A stretch of 64,000 bases of DNA from Hanleya hanleyi (Eukaryota > Mollusca > Polyplacophora > Lepidopleurida > Hanleyidae), in contig JAVTVY010017411.1 of assembly GCA_036873755.1 (NCBI GenBank), positions 1 to 64,000 of the forward strand. The letters are read 5' to 3'. The position numbers were made by a program, and so were the translations under genes. Positions within the stretch are counted from its first letter, which is position 1. Every line of letters begins with the position of its first letter. Under the pieces are notes generated by a model. It worked only from the letters and a program-made list of their open reading frames with translations. It was not told where the DNA came from and searched no databases. This document shows positions 23,401 to 35,400 of this stretch, in pieces.

Positions 23401-26400
23401 TTGTTCTAATCATCGTCAGGCAGGCCTGGATATTCATCGGGCAGCATGTCCTGAAACAGTTGTTTGCGCATTCTAATCGCATTTTCCAGGGCCTCGGTGG
23501 GTGGTAAACCCATATCCTCTTCCAAGTGACGCTTGGTCTTCATGATGGACCTGTGCGTGGGGTCCCCTTTCATTTCAAGCGGTAGTAAGGTATACTGTTC
23601 ATAGATCGCCATGGCTGTTTTCCTGATGCGGGGGCGCATTTGGGTGTACGTCTGTTGTAAATTATCCTCTCCGGCGTCCTCGATCGCTTCAGCGTGAGTA
23701 TTGATAGCTGCTGTCACAATACGATCCCAGAAGGTAGGTTCTGCCTCACTTTCCTGGGATGAAGGCTGATTCTCTGAGGTCAAGCTCTCCATATCAGTAG
23801 ATAGACTGTCAGCCATCTTGGATTCGGTATCAGTCGATGCACTCTCATCAATCTCTGTATCAGTATCTGCCTCAACGGGCTCCTCGGCGTCTTCAGTCCC
23901 ATGTATATTTTTCTGGTGTCGCATCATATCGTAATGTCTGGTGAACGTGCGTTCACACTCAGAACAAGTATAATTACAAGCGTCTAGTCCGTCATTCATA
24001 ATCCAGCCGTCGTCCATTAGAGAATATCCGCGTCCATAATCCAAAGACCTATTCCATTTCCATATAACAGTATTAGCACCAAATTCAAAAAGACAAAAGT
24101 ATACATAAACATAGGCTTGTTTCCTGCAAGAGAGAAGCGGTCAACAGTTTTCAATGATGCCGGCAAGACATCATGATGTTCCAAAATATCAAATCCGTAT
24201 CGCTGATCAGTATTCGTAATCCATAATATTCGTTATAGAGTCGTCATCTAAAAATGATGTACCTCAGCCACGCTTTGATTGTGACTGTTCATATGAGTAC
24301 CATGAGGATCTTGAAGTACATGGGCTCATACGGCCCCTAGCCCCGGGTTAAGCGGAATTAGACACATGTTACGAAACGTAGCGCCATAGATCTTGCACGC
24401 TACGTTCGTATTTTGCTATCAGCATGCGATATGTATCGCCAAATTTGAGAAACTTTGAGTGGAGGCGCTTGGTGGAATAGCCCTGTTTTATAAGTTTCTG
24501 CAACAATGTTTTGTGACGTTGATTAAAATCATCACATTTAACACAGGATCTAGCAAATGCTACTAAGCCATGTTGACGGTTGAACGACGACTGTGCGTGT
24601 TTTGGGAATACGCTCGCTTTTATAGACAGTAACGCCCATCAACGCTTAGCTCAACGCTTCAACGCCCGGCTATATCGTACTTTTTCAAAAATTTCACCGT
24701 TTCGTGCCGGGACACTTCCTATCGTGTTCTAAATGACGAGACGTGAAAAACAAATCCAAACAACCCTACCGCAAATGTATAGAAGTAGGTTTCCCAGGGG
24801 GACAAACATTGATCCTATACCCCAGTATGGGACTATATGGCGCTATATCGTACCTTTTCAAAAATTTCACCGATTCGCTCCGGGACTCTTCCTATCATGT
24901 TTGTCTTGACGAGACGTGAAAAACAAATCCAAACAACCCTACCGCAAATGTATAGAAGTAGGTTTCCCAGGGGGACAAACATTGATCCTATACCCCCAGT
25001 ATGGGACTATATGGGGCTATATCGTACTTTTTCAAAAATTTCACCGATTCGTGCCGGGACACTTCATATCATGTTCTAAATGACGAGACTAAGAAAACGA
25101 GACCCCACAACCCATACCGCAAATGTCGAGAAGTAGGTTTCCCAGGATGGTCCTATACCCCCCATACCCCATATAGGCATTTTCCGTAATTTAGGATAAA
25201 GTCCGTGTTCCGTATTTTTCAGGAAAAATTTTACATACACCCACCCTGGAACTAGGGGCAGATAACTCTATTGATAGGCCAGCCCCGTTAAGCCCGGCGA
25301 CCTATATACCCCCATACCCCATATAGGCATTTTCCCAGATTTTTCGATAAAGTCCGTGTTCCGTATTTTTTTTTTCAGGAAAAATTTTACATGCACCCAC
25401 CCAGCCATCAAATACCCCTTCACCTAGGCTTCACTTTGATACCTCATACAACTCCATCGGACCATTATTGGCTCCCCTAGATACCAAAACGTCTATTTGC
25501 ATACCCTTGGGCCACCGCTCATGCGCAGAATGCCGATATTTCAACCCGACACCCAGTCCATCAAATGCCCGTTCACGAATGCTTCACTTTGATACCTCAA
25601 TCGATCCCATTGGACCATTAGGGGCTCCCCTACATCCGAAAACGTCTATTTCCATACCCTTGGGCCACCGCGCATGCGCAGAATGCCGATAGTTCAACCC
25701 CACACCCAGCCCATTAGATGCCCCTTCACCTAAGTTTCACTTTGATACCTCACCCGACCCAATCGGACCATTTTATCTAGGGACTATTTTTTCTCCGCGG
25801 AAGCTTTTTCCCGAGACCGAATCACCGCCAAAACCGCGGCCAGACCGCATCACCGCGGAGGAATACAAAGGTTACAGGTTGCCGGAACTATAGTCGCCCA
25901 GAGTTACCTCCCCCTAGATTGGAGCTCTCTTGTGCTGGAGGTAGTTTTTCCCCAACGATCACATGATCGTCACGTGATCAAGTTCCTCCTCAATCCTCCA
26001 CCGGGGGGAACAAAGAAGTAGGTCAATATGGTCTGTAATCATCTTTATATACTACTTCGGGCTATTCAATCACTTGACTTATAACGGAAGAAAATCCGAC
26101 AACTATGTGAACGAACACACACCCTTCAATATGTGCTGTGCCACACGTTTAGAGTGGTTTAGAGCTGAGAACTATAAAATCCTTGCGCCAGTAATGCTCG
26201 CGATCAGATGACTTCGACTGAATCGATCCTAATTCCGTTGACTGGATATAAAACCACTTTGGATAAAATCAATTGTGATCTAAATGTAATACTTCTAGGC
26301 TGTTGGACATTCTTCCTAGTCTGCCAAGTAGAGTATATTTATCCATGGGTCATCCTTTCACTCACAGGAAGAAAAGTTACAGAATGCCCTGAAGCAAGGA

Positions 26401-29400
26401 GCTGACAAGATGCTTTTGTGGAATAACGAAGGTAAATTATATTCTGGTGATGCAACTTCTATGAAGGAACATTTAGTTGTAACTTGCAAGTCGAGCATTT
26501 CATATTCCATTTGCCGTCAGAAAACTCCTAAACAGGGGCAGATAAACTGATTTATTATATCAGGGTTTCCACTGTTGAACCACGTTAACATAATTGTATA
26601 TCTATGGGATGTGTTTTAGTATTCAGAGTAGGTGATTGTGGTTACATAGCGTGCTTCACCCTCCATAATGTATGTCGGCTTACTCGGCTTTATCAGACGA
26701 ACCATGACTAGGAATGATGGGCGTACTTAACATAAACAAATTAGCATAACTTAAAGTCAGTTAACAGAGATAATGTCGCATCCAATCTTGTACTTATATC
26801 GTAAGCCTAACCAGTGAGTCATCTTACGAAGGATGCGTAAGGCTGCATTGGGTTAGTTGTCGGATACACCGCAAAGGTATGCGTCCGTCTTCGGGACACG
26901 TAATCGATGCACTTTCTCGATGCCTTCGAGATGAAACGAGAAATCCCCCGGTTGAAACCGGAAGAGCAGCATCGGGACTTGTCCCGGTTTCCTCCCGGTT
27001 CTATCTCGATCGAACTGACAGTTTTCGAGATGGATATGTATTGTAATTTATCGGTAATCTGGAAAGGTCCTGGTTTCTAAGGTAAGGTTAGACTGTCATC
27101 AATCACGTCGAGCTAGATCACTTCGGGGTTGTTTAAAAAACTGGAATCCCAGATAGAATGAATCACGAACACAGACTGAATAACGCTGGAGCGGGCACCA
27201 GGTAGAAGGCTTTTTCAGTGAAGAACAGGAACAGACCCTTTGAAAGGACTTACCTGTTCATGGGTCATTCTCCCACACGGTTGTGTCCATGTTAGGTGGC
27301 GTATTCGCAGAGGATGTTACGACACTTGTCCATCTAAATGATGTTGTGAAACTCGGCGTAGCAAATCGCATTGATCGTTCTAGTGAGAGATCTCCCAAAC
27401 GTGGAGTCCCAAACGTGGAGTCCCAAACGTGGAGTCCCAAACGTGGAGTCCCAAACGTGGAGTCCCAAACGTGGAGTCCCAAGCGCAAGTTGCCTTTCCT
27501 GACGCCATTCATCTGCTGGCCATTGTCTAAGGTAGAAGTGAGTCTCAAGCAGAACCATGTGTACTCTCTTTCAAAGTCGTCCCGACTGCTCATATTCCCT
27601 TTGCCAGAGATTCATGTAGCTCTGGATGTAATTCTGAGATGCCTATAGAAGTATTCTTTTGGAGTCATATTGTTGCTTTTTACTCGCCAGACGTTGTCAA
27701 CTTTTTCCATCTCTTACATATCTGTCCAATTTAATATCTGTATACGATAGGATTCTGTTGTTGGCGGACTGCTAGTTCCGGAGGTCCGCCCTCTGTACAT
27801 GTCATTTGACAAATATATGTAGGTTTTGTCCTATTATGAAAGGACCTTTTATGTTTAGATGGGTAAATGTCCCCAGAACAGGTGCAGAATAAGTGCCCTA
27901 AATAAAATATTAGATATACAAGCAATTTTTCAGTTGGCATGAAGTACAATATTATATGGTATACTCGGAAAAGTTTCAATGCACTGAGTCTCATCATTCT
28001 CGAAAAGCAGGGCCGTGAAGTAGTGCATTCGTGCAAAATCGCCAATTTTGAGACGAAACACCTCCTATTTCTTTCTATAAACATGTGAAGATAAACGATA
28101 ACCAGAACCAGCTGTTCCAATACGTAGTCGTAGATCGAATCTGGTTCTGGTTATCGTTTATCTTCATATGTTTACAGAGAACAATAAGAATTGTTTTCAC
28201 CTCAGAATCAACTATTTTGCACGAATGCACTACTTCACGGCCGCGTTACTCGACAATCATGAGACTCAGTGCCTTCAAACTTTTCTGAGTATACAATATA
28301 ATATTGTACTTCTTGCTAATTGAACAATTTTTTGTAGTGGAAGTATCTATTTTGATACTTCTGTATTGCACCTGACCTGGGGCCATTTACCTATCTAAAG
28401 ATACAACGTCCTTTAAGCCACACGACGTGGGGCATTGCAGATCAGTTTTCTGGATATTATTACCTGTACCATGTTTAACCCATGTTGAGGGGTTTACTCC
28501 ATCAGACACCCTCGATGCTCATTCATTAACATCTAATTCCGCTTAAGCCGGTGCTAGGGACCCCGTGGCTACTTCATAGCCTCCACATGAACAAACGCAA
28601 TAAAAGCGCGGATACGTCCGAGAATCCTCCGTATTCTGGAGTCTGAATGTGAGGTGCCGAGAGAAGATTCCTGCGGAGTCATGGTTGCTTTTTAGTCTCC
28701 AGACATCGACAACTTTTTCCACCTCTTACATATCTCTCCAATTTACTGCACAATTTTCAGCCAACTTACAACTTTTTTCGAATTGGCGATTTGTCTTTCT
28801 TCGCAGATTAAGTATGTGACAGGAGATTTCTAGATGAAATTACAAAAGAAATCTCCATTTTTAGTCTAATTCATTATCTGTGTTTAACCGCAGGTGTGTT
28901 CCCAAGAGAATAATCTAGCTACCACGGTGAAATATTACATATTACGAGCATACGCCTTCCGAATAGTTCATACCTCAATTTTTTAACATATCGATTCGAT
29001 CTCGGAACCCGACGTGTGATCTCGAGAAAGATCGAAGAATTCTTATACTTCGAGAGAAAACCGGGACGACAATCGATAGAGATTAACCGGGGCCCTTCGA
29101 GAGGATATATTTATCGGTATTACTCGGTTATTTGCTCTACATTTCAGACCGTATCCGTATGCTGTGCGCCTCAGCTAATATACCATCGAATGCTCGAAGC
29201 TTATTATCCACTCTTTGCAGGGTACCGGTTATCGATAAACCGTCTCGATCGATTGAACGTGACCCCTTAGAAAGTGGTCTTATCAACGCCGGCGGATGTG
29301 GCTACGTCTTTTGTAAATTACATATCATTTGTCTTTCGGCCCCAGTGAAACTGATGTTTCGGTTTTGCAGATGAGCAAACATTAATGTCGATGACCCGTC

Positions 29401-32400
29401 AGGCCGGCGGTGGGAATGGAATAGACGCTGCCATTGATTTTGTCAACACTTCTCAGACTTCGAATAGGGCCTTTAACACTCTGGTCAAGGTAAGCTGAGA
29501 ACACCTTGATTAGCAAGCTGATTGGACTCGCTGTGTAAAGTTCATTGATACCGTCCTCAAATGGACACCAACAAGAATCTCATTGAATTATCAGTCGTAT
29601 TAACAATATTAAAGAATGGTATACACAGGCAAAAATACATCATGAATACATCATGAATTAATGATGTGTGAGAAGAATAATGCGCATAATGGTTGTCAAT
29701 TATATTTATCACATATGTGATATCTTACGCATGTACAGCGTATCAATTTTATATGAAACACATGCATGAGGTGCACGACATTGGTGGTGATAAAATATGG
29801 CAATGGCTATATTTGACAACCCGTATGGTAAAGTGAAAGTGCAAAAGCCTTACTGTACATTGTTTCACACATATGTACATGATGATATGGAAGATGAATG
29901 TGTCAGGCAATGAGGGTATATTACTAAGCTGAGATAAAAAAGTAAAAAATCTGAGAATCATTCTTGGTAGATAATATTGGAGTCAATATCGAACTGCAGC
30001 ATTATTTACTTTGCAGCCATTTCATGTTGAACGTCCATAGTGTAACAGAATACGTAGGCTACACAGTGGAGGGATAACTCTGACGACCCATGCCGATTGG
30101 AATTATTCTGGGATTGCTTGCATCAAGCGTTACTGAGCTGTGCTCCTAGTATTTGTATATTGTAGCAGGCTTGATAGGCATGGATCGCAGACATTTGCCC
30201 ATTATGAATATTTTTCAGCTAGGATATTTTTCTCTCGGACGTTTTCCCTGCCGGATATTTTTCCTTCTGGATTTTTCCCTTCTGGACATTTTCATTCCTT
30301 ATGTTTTTTATTAATATGAGCATTGTTTTCTTGTGGGTTTCTTTTATTTTTACAAGATGATATATTTTTTAATAAAATCTTATGAAAACATGAATTTTCA
30401 ATAGAACTTTATTTTTATCTCATTACAAACCAGAACATGGAAATTATGATCTTTTCAATATTGAACGCTAAGTATTAAAAGTGTGAAAGTGCAACAAGGT
30501 AAAAAACTTTCTGCTTAGCCAATGAAATTGGTGAGTAAGTACAATCAATCACTGTTATTCAGTGACAATGGGTGGAGCCTATGTTGTACGTTACAATATC
30601 AGCCGTTGAATTCTAATTCGTTAACTGCCACCCACAACTCACCATTTGACCGTTGCTTATCAACCTTTGAAGTCTGACCATTGCTCTAACTATTGTCTTA
30701 TCCGTCTGTGAAATCATTGAAGAGTAACTGCATTCAGTCACTATTAGCTTTTGACAATGGGTCAGACTTGTAGAAATATGGTTTGGAATCAGTCCTAAAT
30801 ATATATGAAAACAGATTTAAATTTGTCCGCTTTTAATTTTTGCCGATTTTAAGAAACCGCCAAGGAATATATAGGGAAGGAAAAACGTTCGGAAGGCAAA
30901 ACGTGCAAAAGGAAAAATATCCAGAAGGAAAAATATCTAGAAGGAAAATGTCCAAGGGGAAAATGTTCTAGTGAGAAAATATTCATAAACGGAAATGTCC
31001 TGGGTCCGGTAGGCCTACACCTAAACCAGAGGACTGGAAGGAAAAGCTTCATTTCTTTTTGCAATTGACTTCAAACAGTCTCAGCACAAAGCGTAAGCCT
31101 AAATGGATAACATATCTAATTCGTTTGCCAATAAATTTCTGCTGTTTTCTTCAGGGTGGATCCTTGGTTTCTGTTGGTCTCTTTGGTGGGTTACTAACAA
31201 TCTCGCTGTCCCAGTTGGTAACACAGTGCCGGAAAGTGACGGGCTGCCTTGTTGGTAATATAGCCCAGTTAAAAGAATTAGTGAAACTGGTGTCACGAAA
31301 CCAGGTAAGTCGAGTGGTCAAGTTGGACATTCATTAGGCTGCAAGGTTCCGTTACTCTACACAGGCCCTTACGACTCTCTATCAGAGGGGATATTTAAAG
31401 TAGGCACCCTGTTCACCAAAAACAAAGATGAATTTCTGATCTTTCTTTATACAGAGACATCAATGCGATTTGACAATGAAATATTAATTACGAGAACGAT
31501 ATGGTAACTGCTCTATAGAGCTTGTAATCGCAAAGGATGATAGTTAGTTTCATCATCAGTGCTAATCGAGTACCATACCCGAGTGTTCCATTTATCGTGA
31601 ATGACACCAGTAGTAGTTAAAAGACGGAAAAGGTCTCCTTTTCCAGGGAGGTAACTCTTGATTTCCCTAAAGAATCCGACAGGGGGAGCCACCAGCTCAA
31701 GAGAGCTCCCCGCAGAAGGGAAGTAACTCTTGATGCACTTTTGTGGTTTTTAGCAAATGCCGGGTTATCTTCCCTGATTCGAACATTTGCATATTAAATC
31801 TACACGAGAAATGCCTGTATGGGGTATGGATGATCCGATGGGGTCGTATGAGGTATCATTGTGAAGCTTATGTGAGGGGGCATCTGATGGGATGGGTGTG
31901 GGGTTGAAATAGCGTCATTCTACGCATGCGCGGTGGACCAAGGGTATGGAAATAGACGTTTTGGAGCTAGGGGAGCCACTAATGGTCCGATTGGGTCGAG
32001 TGAGGTATCCATGTGAAGCATTCGTAAAGGGGCATCCGATGGGCTGGGTGTGGGGTTGGAATAGCGTCATTCTGCGCATGCGCGGTGGACCAAGGGTATG
32101 GAAATAGACGTTTTGGGGTCTAAGGGATCTCCTAATGGTCCGATGGAGTCGTATGAGGTATCAATGTGAAGCCTATGTGAGGGGACATCTGATGGACTAG
32201 TGGCTCGGGCGTTGTCACCATTCTGCGCATGCGCAGACAGCGAATTGTGGGAAAAGGGTATGGACATAGACGTTTTGGGGTCTAGGGGGGCCACTAATGG
32301 TCCGATAGAGTCGTATGGGGTATCAATGTGAAGCCTATGTGAGGGGGCATCTGACTGGACTAGTGTCTCGGGCGTTGTCTCCATTCTGCGCATGCGCAGA

Positions 32401-35400
32401 CAGGGAATTGTGGGAAAAGGGTATGGAAATAGACGTTTTGGGGTCTGGGTGAGCCACTAATGGGCCTATGCAGTCGTATGAGGTATCACTGTGAAGCCTG
32501 TGTGAGAGGGCATCCGCCTGGACTAGTGTCTCGGCCGTTGTCAACAGTCTGCGCATGCGCAGACAGGGAATTGTGGGAAAAGGGTATGGAGATAGACGTT
32601 TTGGGATCTAGGTCAGCCCCTAGTGGGCCGATTGGGTCAAGTGAGGTATCAATGTGAAGCATTCGTGAAGGGGCATCCGATGGGGTGGGTCTGGTGGTTG
32701 GAATATCGTCATTCTGCGCATGCGCGGTAGACCAAGTGTATGGAAATATACGTTTTGGGGTCGAGGTGGGCCACTATGGGTCCTATGGAGTCGTATGAGG
32801 TATCAATGTGAAGCACACATGAGGGGACATCCGTCTGGGCTAGTGTCTCGGCCGTTGTCAACATTCTGCGCATGCGCAGACAGGGAATTGTGGGAAAAGG
32901 GTATGGAAATAGACGTTTTGGGGTCCACATGGGCCACTATGAGTCCTATGGAGTCGTATGAGGTATCCATGTGAAGCATTCGTGAAGGCGCATCCGGCGG
33001 GGTGGGTGACACGTGGAACTGACGTCATTCTGCGCATGCGCAGTAGACCAAGGGTATGAAAATAGACGTTTTGGGATAGACGTTTTGGGATCTAGGGGAG
33101 CCCCTAGTGGGCCGATTGGATCGAGTGAGGTATCCATGTGAAGCCTATGTGAGGGAGCAACCGCCTGGACTAGCGTCTGGTCCGTGTTTGACATTATGCG
33201 CATGCGCAGACAGGGAATTGTGGGAAAAGGGCATGAAAATAGACATTTTGCGGTCGAGGTGGGCCCCTAATCGTCCGATGGGGTCGAGTGAGGTATCGTT
33301 GTAAAGGATACGTGAGGGGGCATCCGGCTGGACTAGTATGACGTGGAACTGACGTCATTCTGCGCATGTGCAGTAGACAAAATGTATGGAAATGGGCGTT
33401 TTGGGGTCTAGGTGGACCACTAATGGTCCAGTGGAGTTGAGTGAGGTATCAATGTAAAGCAGTCATGAGGCAGCATCCACCTGGACTAGTGTGTCGTCCG
33501 TGTTCGACAGGGAATTGTGGGAAAAGGGTATGGAAATAGACGTTTTGGAGTCGAGGTGAGCCCCCAGTGAACCGATGGAGTCTTATGAGATATCGTTGTG
33601 AAGCATTCGTGAAGGAGCATCCGCCTGGACAAGTGTGTCGTTCGTGTTCAACAGTCTGCGCATGCGCAGACAGGGAATTGTGGGAAAAGTGCATTGAAAG
33701 GAACGTTTGGGGTCTAGGTGGGCCACTAATGGTCTGATTGAGTCGACTGAGGTATCAATGTAATGCATACGTGTGGGCACATCCGCCTGGGTGGATGGGT
33801 GTTAGGAATATCGTCATTCCGCGCATGCGCCGGCAGGCCGTAGTATGGAAATAGACATTTTGTGGCCGATATGGACCACTATGGGTCCGAATGTGTCTAG
33901 GGAAGTGTTATTTTGTAGCACTCGGGGTGTAGACCACGTCTTGAAGGGATGTCCACGTCACCTGTGACGTCACTGGTGACGTCATCAGTGAGAGTAGTAG
34001 CGAAAGCGGGGGTTTCGGAGGTGCGATGGAGTGCATTTGGAGTAGATAACGGCCTATTTTTACATCCAACTACCTGGTAGAGTTACCTGTGAGTGTGAGT
34101 GTATGCGCGCGTGTGAGTGAGTGAGTGAGTGAGTGAGTGAGTGAGTGAGTGAGTGTGAGTGAGTGAGGCGTGCACAACGCCCATGAGGCGTCCCCAACGC
34201 CCGTCTTAACGCATGGACGCACTAACGACGGTGAGTGAGTGAGTGAGTGAGTGAGTGAGTGGGATCCGACTGGACTAATGTATCGTCCGTTTTCATCATT
34301 TTGCGCATGCGCAGTCTTGCCGTCGTATAGAAAGCAGGCATTTGGGGGATTTGTGGAAGTTTGTTGAGTGGTTGACCATCCCGGGTCAAATGGACCGTGT
34401 GGGGTATCAGTGTGAAGCTCTCGTAGGAAAAGTGGAAATTGCCTCTCATTTGTGGAGCGCTCACTTCCGGTTGTGTGGAGCGCTGCCCTCAGCCAATCAG
34501 AAGCGAGTATTTTGACCCGGTGCATTATGGGACATATCCAAGATGGCGGTGCCTGCCTTCTGGTTCAAGATGGCGGTACGTCCGGTGTCGAAAAGTGACC
34601 ATTTTGTCGGATTGTGGTCATCTGGTGTCGAAAACTGGACCTTGTATGGGTCTCGCCTAATTTGGTGTAGAGATGGACCACTATTGGTCCGAATGCGTCC
34701 TGTGGGGTGTCATCTTGTAGTTCTCGGAGTGCAGACCACGATTTGAAGGATGTTCACGTCATCTGTGATGTGTCATTGGTGACGTCATCAATAGGAGTAG
34801 TAGCCAAAGTGGGCATTTTGGAGCAGTGAAAGAAGGTATTTGGTGTAGAGATGGACCACCCTTGGTTCGAATGTGTCGTGGGAAGTGTCATCTTGCAGTT
34901 CTCGGGGTGTAGACTCCATTTGAGGGATGTCCACAGCATCTGTGACGTCATCGGTGACGTCATCAGTACGAGTAGTAGCGAAAGAACATGCTTTATAATT
35001 CGCATGCGCGCGTACCTGTGCTGCACCCGCACCCTGGTGTACCCTATTCCCTACGGCCTATAGGGTACAGGGTGCAGCACAGGTACGCGCGCATGCCTGC
35101 GATGACGTCATTTCCGAGCTCTGAGCTCCACAAGCTTTGAGCTCCAAGAGCTCCGATCCAAGAGCTCTACCACACGGGAGCTACCACCACCACCACCGGG
35201 CGTTGACGCCCGTCAACGCCCGGTGGTGGCGTTGGTGGTGGCGTTGGTGGTGGTGTTGGTGGAGTGTGGTGGTGTGTGGTGGTGGTGTTGGTGGTGGTGG
35301 TGGTGTCTGTAAATATAGGAATGCACATGTGTCCCTCATCAGTCCAAATCGTGGGAAAAAATTGGCACTGAGCCAATTATAAAGCATGCTCTTTCGCTAC

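Larger units (their letters stand above)
20777..26056. mobile_element. Mini-Maverick (Polinton) with 1.37 kb TIRs and TSD TCGGGC
   Basis: Both ends read AGTAGTATATAAAG inward and are flanked by the direct repeat tcgggc (20,771-20,776 and 26,057-26,062), the 6 bp duplication characteristic of Mavericks. TIRs of about 1,370 bp enclose only 2.5 kb, with one recognisable gene (C2H2 protein, - strand) and a retroelement insert. Polymerase, integrase, ATPase and capsid genes are absent, so it must have been mobilised in trans. It fills most of ADH-like intron 6. Confidence 0.9.
31609..35000 (+). mobile_element. Unpaired Maverick TIR array
   Basis: Begins AGTAGT then TTAAAAGACGG, followed by agagagctccc and ggaagtaactct blocks like those in the mini-Maverick TIR, then about 13 of the 150 bp repeats, then CRE-containing repeats. 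Orientation equals a left TIR. I found no inverted partner in the window, although the decayed Maverick genes at 41.4-46.1 kb could belong to the same original insertion. Confidence 0.65.

Noticed and set aside
31820..33850. CRISPR-like array
   Set aside because: Units are about 150 bp with no spacer/repeat alternation, and the DNA is eukaryotic; these are Maverick TIR repeats.
34070..34525. 151-codon ORF on the - strand
   Set aside because: Much of it is translated gtga microsatellite (repeated THSL), with no recognisable domain.
35137..35387. ORFs rich in Pro/Thr or Trp across the ggt array
   Set aside because: Microsatellite translation in three frames; no flanking coding signal.
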